A DNA stretch of 58,317 nucleotides, taken from assembly GCA_944385425.1 (NCBI GenBank), contig CALWXD010000047.1:1-58317 (forward strand), written 5' to 3'. Made by a program: the position numbers and the translations under genes. A model generated the notes under the pieces. That model had not been told where the DNA came from, made no database searches, and was given only the letters and a program-made list of their open reading frames with translations. This document shows, one piece after another, positions 39,928 to 48,100 of this stretch (within the stretch, counting starts at the first letter, position 1; every line of letters begins with the position of its first letter). This stretch comes from an uncultured Oscillospiraceae bacterium (GTDB lineage Bacteria; Bacillota; Clostridia; Oscillospirales; Oscillospiraceae).

Positions 39928-41073
39928 CTAACCTCTAAAATCCGCAGGCCGGTCCCCCCGGCCGAAGTGCCACAGCACCGCGTCGGCAATCCGGTGGCAG
40001 GCGTTCCCGTCCCCGTAGGGGTTTACCGCCTGGGCCATGGCCGCGTAGGCCGCCCGGTCCCGGATCAGACGGGATGCCATGTTGTAAATGGCGTCCTCCT
40101 CCACCCCGGCCAGGGCCGCCGTCCCGGCGGCCACCGCCTCCGGCCGCTCCGTCTCCCGCCGCAGCACCAGCACCGGCTTTCCAAGGGCCGGCGCCTCCTC
40201 CTGCAGGCCGCCGCTGTCGGTGAGGACCATATAGCACCGGGCCATGAGGTTGTGCATCTCGTCCGCCGCCAGGGGCGCGATGAGGTGGATCCGCGGGTGG
40301 CCGCCTAGGTACCGTGCCGCCGTCTCCTGCACCACGGGGCTCAGATGGACGGGGTAGACCAGCTCCACCTCCGGGTGGTCCTCCGCCACGCGGCGCAGGG
40401 CGGTCATGATCTGCTCCATGGGCCTGCCGTAGTTCTCCCGGCGGTGGCAGGTCACAAGGAGGACCTTCTTCTCGCCATAGGGGAGGCGGTTGAGCAGGTC
40501 CGTTGTGAAGTGATATTCCTTGCTTACTGTTGTTTTGAGCGCGTCAATCACGGTATTGCCCGTCACAAAGATGCCGTCCCGCACCCCCTCCTTCAAAAGG
40601 TTCTGCCGGTTGTTCTCCGTTGGGCAGAAGTAGAGGTCCGCGATGGCGGTGACCAGCTTCCGGTTCATCTCCTCCGGGTAGGGGGAGTATTTGTCGTAGG
40701 TGCGCAGCCCCGCCTCCACATGCCCCACCGCCACCTTGTGGTAAAAGGCGGAGAGCGCCCCGGAGAAGGTGGTGGTGGTGTCCCCGTGGACCAGGATCAA
40801 ATCCGGCCGCAGCGACTCGATGGCCGCGTCCATCCCGGTGAGGCAGCGGCTGGTGATGGCGGAGAGGGTCTGCCGGGGCGTCATGATGTTGAGGTCCCAG
40901 TCCGGCGTGATGCCGAACACCTGCAGGACGCTGTCCAGCATCTCCCGGTGCTGGGCCGTGACGCAGCAGAGGGACGCGATCTCCTCCCTGCCGGCCAGCT
41001 CCTTCACCAGCGGCGCCATTTTGATGGCCTCCGGCCGGGTGCCGAAGACGCTCATCACGCGGAGCTTACCCAT
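39928..41073 (-). CDS. wecB: UDP-N-acetylglucosamine 2-epimerase (non-hydrolysing)
   Basis: A 381-aa GT-B-fold epimerase converting UDP-GlcNAc to UDP-ManNAc for teichoic-acid or surface-polysaccharide linkage units. VFGTRPEAIKMAPLVKEL, LVHGDTTTTFSGALSAFY, HVEAGLRTYDKYSPYPEEMNRKL, VTCHRRENYG and LTDSGGLQEEAPALGKPVL are the family's conserved blocks. ATG 41073 has AAGGAGG 6 nt upstream; it overlaps the transferase gene by 8 bp. The pairing with a TagO/WecA transferase fits one pathway. Confidence 0.95.
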   Translation of the reverse strand: MGKLRVMSVFGTRPEAIKMAPLVKELAGREEIASLCCVTAQHREMLDSVLQVFGITPDWDLNIMTPRQTLSAITSRCLTGMDAAIESLRPDLILVHGDTTTTFSGALSAFYHKVAVGHVEAGLRTYDKYSPYPEEMNRKLVTAIADLYFCPTENNRQNLLKEGVRDGIFVTGNTVIDALKTTVSKEYHFTTDLLNRLPYGEKKVLLVTCHRRENYGRPMEQIMTALRRVAEDHPEVELVYPVHLSPVVQETAARYLGGHPRIHLIAPLAADEMHNLMARCYMVLTDSGGLQEEAPALGKPVLVLRRETERPEAVAAGTAALAGVEEDAIYNMASRLIRDRAAYAAMAQAVNPYGDGNACHRIADAVLWHFGRGDRPADFRG

Positions 41074-42181
41074 CCCGTTCCTCCTTCTCCTCCGACCCCT
41101 TGTCCCCCTCCTTTTTCTGCCCGTTTGGGCCGCTGTGGTCCGGGTGGTGGGGGAAGATGGCCCGCACCGCCACATAGCCGCAGATCACCAGCGCCAGGAT
41201 GAACAGCGACGCCTTGCCCACGGAGGTGGTGGTCAGCATCACCGCGCTGAGCCCCAGGACGCCGGAGACGATATACAGCGTGGACACCGCCTGTTTCTGG
41301 TTCATGCCCATGTCGATGAGCTTGTGGTGGACATGGCTGCGGTCCGCGGTCATGGGGCTCTGCCCCCGGAGGATCCGGCGGATAAAGGCAAAGCTGGTGT
41401 CAAAAATGGGCAGGCCCAGGATGATGAAGGGCACCAGGAAGGAGATCACCGCATAGTACTTGAAGAGGCCCTGGATGGACACCGTGGCCAAAATAAAGCC
41501 CAGGAAGGTGGATCCGGTATCCCCCATAAAAATCTTGGCGGGGTTTAGGTTGTAGGGGATGAACCCTACGCAGGCCCCCACCAGGGCGCCGCAGACAATG
41601 GAGATCTCCCACTCCTGCAGCATCACCGCCAAAATGAGCATGGTCAGCGCGCCGATGGTGGACACCCCGTCGGCCAGGCCGTCCAGCCCGTCGATCAGGT
41701 TCACGGAGTTGGTGATGGCCACGATCCAGATGATGGAGATGGGGTAGCCCCAGACGCCCAGGACCCAGTAGGGGTTGTCGCTGAAGAGGTTGGGGTTGTT
41801 GATGACCTCGATCATCACCCCGTGGAGCACGGCGCACAGCGCCGCGGCAATCTGCACCACCAGCTTGAGCCTTGCCGGCAGGGACCTAATGTCGTCCACG
41901 ATCCCCAGCACCACGATGATCACCGCGCCGATGAGGATCCCCCGCAGCTGCCGGTCGATCTCGGCAAAGATCAAAACGCTGATGAGAAACCCCAGGAAGA
42001 TGGCAAGCCCGCCAAGCCTTGGGATGGGGTGGTCGTGCATCCGCCGGTTGTCCCGGGGCACGTCCACCGCCCCGATGGTGAAGGCCAGGCGGCGGACCAG
42101 GGGCGTCGCCACAAAGCTGATGGCCAGGGCCACCACCAGCGCCAGCATCACATTGACGATCAGATCTTGATTGATAGCCAT
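41066..42181 (-). CDS. tagO: Undecaprenyl-phosphate GlcNAc-1-phosphate transferase (TagO/WecA)
   Basis: A 371-aa integral membrane enzyme with about ten helices. DVPRDNRRMHDHPIPRLGG is the cytoplasmic loop, VLGIVDDIRSLPARLK holds the DDxxD-like Mg site, TNSVNLIDGLDGLADG the substrate motif and KIFMGDTGSTFLGF the catalytic Asp, and DRSHVHHKLIDMG the final loop. It starts wall-teichoic-acid or polymer linkage synthesis on undecaprenyl phosphate. The C-terminus is a charged tail. Lies 15 bp after trpS and overlaps wecB. Confidence 0.93.
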   Translation of the reverse strand: MAINQDLIVNVMLALVVALAISFVATPLVRRLAFTIGAVDVPRDNRRMHDHPIPRLGGLAIFLGFLISVLIFAEIDRQLRGILIGAVIIVVLGIVDDIRSLPARLKLVVQIAAALCAVLHGVMIEVINNPNLFSDNPYWVLGVWGYPISIIWIVAITNSVNLIDGLDGLADGVSTIGALTMLILAVMLQEWEISIVCGALVGACVGFIPYNLNPAKIFMGDTGSTFLGFILATVSIQGLFKYYAVISFLVPFIILGLPIFDTSFAFIRRILRGQSPMTADRSHVHHKLIDMGMNQKQAVSTLYIVSGVLGLSAVMLTTTSVGKASLFILALVICGYVAVRAIFPHHPDHSGPNGQKKEGDKGSEEKEERDG

Positions 42182-42196
42182 ATCGCTCCCAGCTCC

Positions 42197-43195
42197 CTAC
42201 CGCGCCACAAAGCCGATCTTTTTGTAGACCTTCCGCAGGGTCTTATTGGCCACATAGGACGCCTTCTCCGCCCCGGCCTTGTAGACGCTCTCCAGGTACG
42301 CCTTGTCCTGGAGGATGCGGCCGGCCTCCTCCCGGATGGGGCGCAGGATCTCGATCACCGCCTCGCCCACGGCGGGTTTGAATTTGCCGTAGCCCTGGCC
42401 GGCAAACTCCGCCTCGATCTCCGGCATGGTCTTTCCGGTGACGGCGGAATAGATGTTCATAAGGTTTGCCACGCCGGGCTTTGCCGCCGGGTCAAACCGG
42501 ACGCAGCGCTCCGTGTCGCTGTCGGTGACGGCCCGCTTGAATTTCCGCTGGATATCCTCCGGCTTCTCCATCAAAAAGACGCAGCCCTCCGGGATGGATT
42601 TGCTCATCTTGGTGTCCGGGGTGGTCAGCCCCATGACCCGGGCGCCGGCCTTGGGGATATAGGGCTCCGGGATCTTGAACACGTCCCCGTAGATGTGGTT
42701 AAAGCGCTGGGCCACGTCCCTCGTCAGCTCACAGTGCTGTTTCTGGTCCTCCCCCACCGGCACATAGTCGGGCTGGTAGAGAAGGATATCCGCCGCCATG
42801 AGGGACGGGTAGGTGAAGAGCCCGCCGTTGATGTTGTCCTTGTGCTTGGCGGCCTTGTCCTTGAACTGGGTCATGCGGCTGAGCTCGCCGAACATGGTGT
42901 AGCAGTTGAGCACCCAGCCCAGCTCCGCGTGGGCGGGGACGTGGGACTGGATGAAAAGGGTGTTTTTCTCCGGGTCCAGGCCGCAGGCGATGTACTGGGC
43001 CAGCTGCTCCAGTGTCCGCCGGCGCAGGTCCGCCGGGTTCTGCCGCACGGTGATGGTGTGCAGATCCGCCATAAAATAGTAGCACTCAAACTGCTCGGCG
43101 CGCTCCGCCCAGTTCTTGATGGCCCCCAGGTAGTTTCCCAGGTGCAGATCGCCGCTGGGCTGGATGCCGGAGAGCATAACCTTCTTCTCATCCAT
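42197..43195 (-). CDS. trpS: Tryptophanyl-tRNA synthetase
   Basis: A 332-aa class I synthetase. The HIGH-like motif is HLGN (SGIQPSGDLHLGNYLGAI), and KMSKS is intact (DTKMSKSIPEG). PSLMAADILLYQPDYVPVGEDQKQH is the tryptophan/AMP pocket. ATG 43195 has AAGGAGA 7 nt upstream; the longer open frame includes the promoter. No T-box is present in the about 60-nt leader. First gene of the operon leading into cell-envelope genes. Confidence 0.96.
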   Translation of the reverse strand: MDEKKVMLSGIQPSGDLHLGNYLGAIKNWAERAEQFECYYFMADLHTITVRQNPADLRRRTLEQLAQYIACGLDPEKNTLFIQSHVPAHAELGWVLNCYTMFGELSRMTQFKDKAAKHKDNINGGLFTYPSLMAADILLYQPDYVPVGEDQKQHCELTRDVAQRFNHIYGDVFKIPEPYIPKAGARVMGLTTPDTKMSKSIPEGCVFLMEKPEDIQRKFKRAVTDSDTERCVRFDPAAKPGVANLMNIYSAVTGKTMPEIEAEFAGQGYGKFKPAVGEAVIEILRPIREEAGRILQDKAYLESVYKAGAEKASYVANKTLRKVYKKIGFVAR

Positions 43196-43258
43196 TGTCC
43201 ATTCTCCTTCTATCGTTGGTAATCCCGCCGCTGTGCAGGTTACATAAGAAATTAGTTT

Positions 43259-43287
43259 ATTGTACCATGCTCCTTGCAAAAGTGCAA
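43259..43287 (-). promoter_or_regulatory. Sigma-A promoter of trpS
   Basis: Minus strand TTGCAC - 17 bp - TACAAT with extended TGG, the same arrangement as the rpmE promoter. Confidence 0.62.
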
Positions 43288-43403
43288 CCACCTGTTTATA
43301 ATGCAGAGAAGGGTCTGCTGACCGGGAGCAAAACGGACCTCCCTTTTTAGGCATACCCACCGCTGATCCTAAAATTGCTGCAAGTCCCGAGAGGAGGCTC
43401 CCC

Positions 43404-43721
43404 ATGGTCTGGACGGTCTATATCCTCCGCTGCGGCGACGGCACGCTGTACACCGGCGCCACCAACGACCTGCCCCGCCGTCTGGCGGCCCACCGGGCCG
43501 GAAAGGGCGCCAAGTACACCCGGGGCCGGGGGCCGCTGGAGCTGGTCTACCGGGAGGAGCAGCCGGACCGCTCCGCCGCCCTTAGGCGGGAGCGGGCGGT
43601 GAAGGGCCTTTCCCGCCGGGAAAAGGAGGCCCTGGCAGCCGCCTTTGCCGCCGCGGCCGGGGCGGGAGAAGGACACGGGGCGGAAATGGCCCCTTGCAAG
43701 GCAGGGAAATTTGAGATATAA
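43404..43721 (+). CDS. GIY-YIG nuclease-domain protein (UPF0213)
   Basis: A 105-aa protein. WTVYILRCGDGTLYTGATNDLPRRLAAHRAGKGAKYTRGRGPLELVY carries the GIY-YIG equivalents (VYIL and LYTG), the catalytic Arg and the following Glu region typical of YhbQ/UPF0213 proteins. These resemble structure-specific endonucleases but the substrate is unclear. ATG 43404 has GAGGAGG 6 nt upstream. The C-terminal Ala/Gly tail is of low complexity and carries the promoter of the next gene. Confidence 0.9.
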   Translation: MVWTVYILRCGDGTLYTGATNDLPRRLAAHRAGKGAKYTRGRGPLELVYREEQPDRSAALRRERAVKGLSRREKEALAAAFAAAAGAGEGHGAEMAPCKAGKFEI

Positions 43722-43722
43722 T
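43694..43722 (+). promoter_or_regulatory. Sigma-A promoter of the SpoIIM-family unit
   Basis: TTGCAA - 17 bp - TATAAT; it spans the end of the GIY-YIG gene. Leader about 36 nt to the 53-codon ORF. Confidence 0.75.
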
Positions 43723-43764
43723 GCACGGGAATTCTGCTGAAATGACAAAAGGGAGGAACATCCT

Positions 43765-43926
43765 ATGCCGAGAGATTCCATGGGAAGAGAGTGGACGCCG
43801 TTTGTCCCGGCCAGGCGGATGGGCACCGGGGAGGCCACACTTGGCGGCGCGGTAAGGACCTGCCATACCCCGGTGTGGGCTGGGTCCCTTGGCTGGCTGC
43901 GGCTGGGATGGGAGAAATGGAAATGA
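43765..43926 (+). CDS. 53-codon ORF translationally coupled to the SpoIIM-family gene
   Basis: A frame beginning MPRDSMGREWTPFVPARRMG and ending LGWEKWK, with GGGAGG 8 nt upstream of ATG 43765. Its TGA overlaps the next start codon (ATGA, 43923-43926). Trp- and Arg-rich, no membrane helix or signal, no family recognised. The well-placed Shine-Dalgarno and promoter indicate that it is translated, either as a small protein or as a leader feeding the membrane gene. Confidence 0.5.
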   Translation: MPRDSMGREWTPFVPARRMGTGEATLGGAVRTCHTPVWAGSLGWLRLGWEKWK

Positions 43927-44552
43927 TGGAGAGTCTGCAGTCCCATTTCCGCGATATGCGGGACTTTTGCCGGGGGCAGCTGGGCCGCCTGCCGCTGTGG
44001 ACGGGGCTTGGTTTCCTTGCGGCCGCCGCCGGGATGTTTGCCCTGTGTATGGCGGACCGGGAGACCACCGCCACCCTGGTGGGGAGCCTTATGGAGATGA
44101 TGTCGGACAGCGGCGCCATCGACAGCACCGGGGCCATCTCCTTTTTCGGCGTGCTGCTGAACAACTGGTTCGCCATGCTCTTCTCCGTTCTCTACGGGTT
44201 CCTCCCCTTCCTCTTCCTGCCCCTCCTGGCCATTGTCAGCAACGGCGCCGTGCTAGGGCTCCTGGCGGCCTGGTATGTGATCCAGGACATCCCCCTCTCC
44301 GTCTATGTGATGGCGATCCTGCCCCACGGTATCTTTGAGCTGCCGGCGCTGTTCCTGGCCGTCTCCCTCGGCGTCGCCCTGTGCCGCAACCTGGTCCGCT
44401 CCATTACCAAAAGCCCCAAGGCCATGCCGATGATCCCCTTTTTCACCGGCGTGCTGCAGACCATGCTGCTGCTGGTTTTCCCGCTGGTCCTGGCGGCGGC
44501 TGTGGTGGAGACCTGGGTCACGCCGGCCCTCCTGGCCCTGCTCTTTGCCTAG
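43923..44552 (+). CDS. SpoIIM/DUF95 family membrane protein
   Basis: A 209-aa protein with five to six membrane helices. LLNNWFAMLFSVLYGFLPFLFLP and especially VYVMAILPHGIFELPALFLAVSLGVALCR are the defining features of the SpoIIM/DUF95 fold (central L-P-H-G-x-x-E). Stand-alone proteins of this family occur in non-sporulating bacteria too, so a sporulation role is not assured; the adjacent sigma-A promoter argues for vegetative expression. ATG 43923 was chosen for the ATGA overlap and GGAG 8 nt upstream. Confidence 0.85.
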   Translation: MMESLQSHFRDMRDFCRGQLGRLPLWTGLGFLAAAAGMFALCMADRETTATLVGSLMEMMSDSGAIDSTGAISFFGVLLNNWFAMLFSVLYGFLPFLFLPLLAIVSNGAVLGLLAAWYVIQDIPLSVYVMAILPHGIFELPALFLAVSLGVALCRNLVRSITKSPKAMPMIPFFTGVLQTMLLLVFPLVLAAAVVETWVTPALLALLFA

Positions 44553-44574
44553 GCGCGGCCGGCTGCCTTCCAAG

Positions 44575-44623
44575 AAAAAATACCGCGCGGCTCCTTTTTC
44601 TGGAGCCGCGCGGTATTTTTTCT
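44575..44623. terminator. Bidirectional terminator
   Basis: A 20-bp perfect stem (AAAAAATACCGCGCGGCTCC / GGAGCCGCGCGGTATTTTTT), 7-nt loop. It serves the SpoIIM-family gene and the convergent DUF1858 gene. Confidence 0.95.
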
Positions 44624-44631
44624 ACCGGGTT

Positions 44632-44835
44632 TTACTGGTTGTTGGCCGCCTCGTTCACCGCCCGCAGCAGGGCGTCGCAGTCCACGCCGTGGACCATGCA
44701 GGCCTCCTCCACGGTCTCGCCGCGGCTGGAGGGGCAGCCCAGGCAGTGCATGCCGATGGACAGGAAGATGGGAGCGGTCTGAGGCGCGATATCCAGGATG
44801 TCGCCGATAATGGTCTCTTTGGTAATGTTGATCAT
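44632..44835 (-). CDS. DUF1858 domain protein
   Basis: A 67-aa stand-alone DUF1858 protein: ITKETIIGDILDIAPQTAPIFLSIGMHCLGCPSSRGETVEEACMVHGVD. The H-C-L-G-C pair of Cys and the following Cys in EEAC are conserved in hybrid-cluster-associated and related small proteins, so a metal- or redox-linked role is possible but unproven. GGAGG 6 nt before ATG; strong promoter upstream. Confidence 0.88.
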   Translation of the reverse strand: MINITKETIIGDILDIAPQTAPIFLSIGMHCLGCPSSRGETVEEACMVHGVDCDALLRAVNEAANNQ

Positions 44836-44854
44836 GTTGAGCCTCCAAAATTCG

Positions 44855-44874
44855 GTATCTTCCGGCGAAGATAC
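44855..44874 (-). repeat. 8-bp hairpin in the DUF1858 leader
   Basis: GTATCTTC / GAAGATAC with a 4-nt loop, between promoter and Shine-Dalgarno; no T-tract. Confidence 0.5.
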
Positions 44875-44889
44875 TTAGTTCGCGGGGAT

Positions 44890-44918
44890 AGTATACCCCA
44901 TTTTTCACGCTGTTTCAA
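44890..44918 (-). promoter_or_regulatory. Sigma-A promoter of the DUF1858 gene
   Basis: Minus strand TTGAAA - 17 bp - TATACT. Confidence 0.75.
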
Positions 44919-44969
44919 TAGGGAGTTTCAAGAAACCTGCCCTTTTTCACCGGAAACCGCTCCAGCCGC

Positions 44970-47831
44970 CTATTTTCCGAACACTTTGGCGGCGTAGCGG
45001 GCGGACTCGGCGGCGTCCTTGGCGTAGAAGTCCGCGCCGATCTGGTCGGCAAAGCTCTGGGTGACCACCGCCCCGCCCACCATGATCCTGCAGGCATAGC
45101 CCGCCTCACGGATCATGCGGATGGTGACGGCGATGTTCTGGGCCGTGGTGGTCATTAGGCTGCTGAGGCCCACCAGGCCGATCTCCTCCCGGCCCAGGGC
45201 CTCCACCACCGCCTCCGGCGCCACGTCCCGCCCCAGGTCGATGATCCGGTAGCCATAGTTTTCCAGCAGCATGCGGACAATATTCTTGCCGATGTCGTGG
45301 ACATCCCCCTTCACTGTGGCCAGCAGGATGGTCCCCTTCTCCCCGGCCCCCTGGGGCAGGTAGCGGTTGACCACGTCAAAGGCCGCCTTGGCCGCCTCGG
45401 CGGAGGCCATCAGCTGGGGCAGGAACAGCGCCCCCGCCTCATAGCGGGCCCCCACCAGATCCAGCGCCGGAATCAGCTGGCCGTTGATGACCTCCAGGGG
45501 CGGCACGGTCTGGAGGAGACGCTCCGCGGCGGCGGGGACCTCCCCCCGCTTTCCGCTGAGGACCAGCTCCTGGAGGGAGCCGCCGGGCAGCTGCCGCGCC
45601 GCCTGGGGCTCCTGCCGCCCGCCGTAGGCGGCGATATAGGCGGCGGCGTCCCCATCCGCCCCCAGCAGCACCTTCGCCGCGGCCACCGTCTCCATCATCC
45701 GGCGGCTGGCGGTGTTGAGGATGGCCACATTCAGTCCGGCGGAGAGGTTGGCCGCCAGGAAGGCGCTGTTGAGCGCCTCCCGGTTGGGCAGGCCGTGGGA
45801 CACGTTGGAGACGCCCAGCACCGTCCGCCACCCCCGGCTCCTGGCGAGGCGGGTGGCCTCCACCGCCACCATGGCCTCCCGCTGGCTGACGGCGGCGGAC
45901 ATGGTGAGGCAGTCCACCAGGAAATCCCCCTCCGGGATCCCCAGCCTGCCGCCGGCCTCGATCACCCGCTCCGCCGCGGAAATCCGCCCCTCCGCTGTAT
46001 CGGAAATTCCCTTGTCATCCATTGCCAGAACAACAATTGCGCATCCATATTTGGCGGCCAGGGGCAGCATGGCGGCCATGCTCTCCCCGTCGCCGTTGAC
46101 TGAGTTCAAGATGGGGCGGCCGCTGTAGACCCGCAGGGCGTTCTCCATGGCGGCCGGGTCGGAGCTGTCCAAAACAAGCGGTAAAGGAGAAACCCTTTGC
46201 ACAGCCTGTACCAGATTGGGAAGGGCCTCCCGCTCGTCGATATCCGGCAGCCCCGCGTTGACCACCAGCAGATCCGCCCCCTCCTGCTCCTGGGCGATGG
46301 CCAGCTCCGCGGCGTAGTCGTAATCCTTCGCGTACAGCGCCTCCTTCAGCCGCCGCCGGCCGGTGGGGTTGATCCGTTCGCCCACGGTGAGGATGCTCCT
46401 CTCCCCCAGCTGCACCACCCGCTGCCAGCCTGCCACGCAGCCTGGGACCCCCTTGGGCCGCGGGGCGGGCGTCCGCCCCTCCAGGCGGCGGCGGAGGGCG
46501 GCGATGTGGGCGGGCGTGGTGCCGCAGCAGCCGCCCAGGAGGGCGGCCCCGTCCTGCAGGAACGCCTCGGCGCAGGCGGAAAATTCCTCCGGCTCCACCG
46601 TGAACACCGTCTTCCCCTCCCGCATCTGGGGGAGGCCAGCGTTGGGCTGCACCAGGACGGGGCGGTCCGTATACCGGAGCAGCTCCCGCACCAGGGGCGC
46701 CAGCTCCCTCGGCCCCAGGGAGCAGTTGATGCCCACCACCGACGCGCCCAGGGACGTCAAGGTCACCGCGGCGGTCTTGGGCTCTGTCCCCAGGAAGGTT
46801 CGGCCGTCCTCGCCAAAGGTCATGGTGACAAAAACGGGCTTGCTGCTGTTCTCCCGGGCGGCCAGCAGGGCCGCCTTGGCCTCCAGCAGGTCGGACATGG
46901 TCTCGATCAGGATGAGGTCCGCCCCGGCGGCCTCCCCCGCCCGGACCTGCTCGGCAAAATAGCGGTACGCCTCGTCAAAGGACATCGTCCCCAGGGGCTG
47001 GAGCATGGCCCCCAGGGGGCCGATGTCCTGGGCCACCAGCCTGGCCCCGGCCTCCCGCGCCAGGCGGATGGCCGCCACGATGCAGGGTGCAGGATCGCAG
47101 CCCATCTTCAGCCGGCTGGCGCCGAAGGTGTTGGTGGTGATGATATCCGCCCCGGCGGCGACATAGGCGGCGTGGATGTCCCGCACCACCTCCGGATGGG
47201 TTAGGTTGAGCCGCTCCGGGCTCTCTCCCGTCCGGAGGCCCCGCTCCTGGAGCATGGTCCCCATGCCGCCGTCCAGCAGGTAGTACCGGGAGCCGTCCAG
47301 CGTCAGCTCCGCCCTTTGGACAGGGGACCGGGCGCAAAAGACAGTGTGGGGCATGTCCATCCCGCAGTAGTGTTTCAGCTGCGTCCCCACCGGCTCCATC
47401 CCCAGCCGGCCCGCCACCGCCTGGGAGGGGGCGTTGCTGTCCCGGATGATGGCGTACACCGCCGGGAAGTGCAGGGTGTCAAAGGCGAAGTCCATGGCGG
47501 CCTTGGCGGCCTCCGTGGCATACCCCCTGCCCCAGCGGTCCCGGCGGAGGAGGTAGCCCACCTCGGGGACCGGGCGGCCCTCCCACTCCTGCATGGTGAT
47601 GCCGCACTGGCCCACCAGCGCCCCGGTGGCCCGCTCGCGGACAGCCCAGAGCCCAAAGCCCCACGTCTCATAGCGGCCCATCTGCCGCTCCATCCACTCC
47701 CGCACCTCCGCCTCGGAGAAGGCGTGCTCGTAGGCGTACATGACCGCCGGGTCCTGCAGTATGGCGGCGATCCCCGTCCAGTCCTCCCATGTCATCTCCC
47801 GCAGCGTCAAGCGCTCTGTCACCAGCATCAT
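44970..47831 (-). CDS. metH: GNAT acetyltransferase fused to cobalamin methionine synthase (MetH)
   Basis: A 953-aa single frame. Residues 1-about 172 are a complete RimJ/RimL-type GNAT (VTERLTLREMTWEDW, GYLLRRDRWGRGYATEAAKAA, DSNAPSQAVAGRLGM). From about 176 follows MetH: homocysteine/zinc domain (YYLLDGGMGTMLQERGL, GINCSLGP, GGCCGT), pterin domain (VGERINPTGRRRLKEAL), cap and B12 domain (KGDVHDIGKNIVRMLL, the cobalt-ligand D-x-H-x-x-G). The SAM-binding reactivation domain is absent, as is usual in clostridia. ATG 47831 has GGGAGG 8 nt upstream. There is no ATG/GTG/TTG at the junction; a CTG lies at 47306. It transfers methyl from methyl-tetrahydrofolate to homocysteine. Confidence 0.93.
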   Translation of the reverse strand: MMLVTERLTLREMTWEDWTGIAAILQDPAVMYAYEHAFSEAEVREWMERQMGRYETWGFGLWAVRERATGALVGQCGITMQEWEGRPVPEVGYLLRRDRWGRGYATEAAKAAMDFAFDTLHFPAVYAIIRDSNAPSQAVAGRLGMEPVGTQLKHYCGMDMPHTVFCARSPVQRAELTLDGSRYYLLDGGMGTMLQERGLRTGESPERLNLTHPEVVRDIHAAYVAAGADIITTNTFGASRLKMGCDPAPCIVAAIRLAREAGARLVAQDIGPLGAMLQPLGTMSFDEAYRYFAEQVRAGEAAGADLILIETMSDLLEAKAALLAARENSSKPVFVTMTFGEDGRTFLGTEPKTAAVTLTSLGASVVGINCSLGPRELAPLVRELLRYTDRPVLVQPNAGLPQMREGKTVFTVEPEEFSACAEAFLQDGAALLGGCCGTTPAHIAALRRRLEGRTPAPRPKGVPGCVAGWQRVVQLGERSILTVGERINPTGRRRLKEALYAKDYDYAAELAIAQEQEGADLLVVNAGLPDIDEREALPNLVQAVQRVSPLPLVLDSSDPAAMENALRVYSGRPILNSVNGDGESMAAMLPLAAKYGCAIVVLAMDDKGISDTAEGRISAAERVIEAGGRLGIPEGDFLVDCLTMSAAVSQREAMVAVEATRLARSRGWRTVLGVSNVSHGLPNREALNSAFLAANLSAGLNVAILNTASRRMMETVAAAKVLLGADGDAAAYIAAYGGRQEPQAARQLPGGSLQELVLSGKRGEVPAAAERLLQTVPPLEVINGQLIPALDLVGARYEAGALFLPQLMASAEAAKAAFDVVNRYLPQGAGEKGTILLATVKGDVHDIGKNIVRMLLENYGYRIIDLGRDVAPEAVVEALGREEIGLVGLSSLMTTTAQNIAVTIRMIREAGYACRIMVGGAVVTQSFADQIGADFYAKDAAESARYAAKVFGK

Positions 47832-47873
47832 CGTCTCCGCCTCCCGTAATTTTTGGTCGTTTATCCGCCGTCC

Positions 47874-47902
47874 ATGGTACCACAAATCCGCACGGCGGAC
47901 AA
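47874..47902 (-). promoter_or_regulatory. Possible sigma-A promoter of GNAT-metH
   Basis: Minus strand TTGTCC - 17 bp - TACCAT with extended TGTGG; no SAM or B12 riboswitch motif precedes it. Confidence 0.45.
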
Positions 47903-47983
47903 GCCCCTTCCGCCGGGGCCGTCTCGCCATTCTGCCTCCTGGCGCGGCCGGAGGGCGGCCGGACACCGGCCGGGCCGTCCCCC

Positions 47984-48042
47984 GCAAAAAGTTTCACGGA
48001 CCCCGGCCGGACCGCTCCCGCGGCCCGCCGGGGCCCGTGAAA
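47984..48042 (-). terminator. Terminator of xerD
   Basis: Minus strand TTTCACGGGCCCCGGC / GCCGGGGTCCGTGAAA around a GC loop, then CTTTTTG; about 60 bp past the stop. Confidence 0.8.
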
Positions 48043-48100
48043 TTCCATTTCCCGCAGGAAATTCCACCCGTTTTCCCTATGTAAGCCCTCCGCCGGCGCC

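Noticed and set aside
43196-43258. Trp T-box upstream of trpS
   Set aside because: Leader about 60 nt without a GGTGGNACCGCG-type motif or terminator.
47832-47990. SAM or B12 riboswitch before GNAT-metH
   Set aside because: No aptamer motifs; only a promoter-like element is seen.
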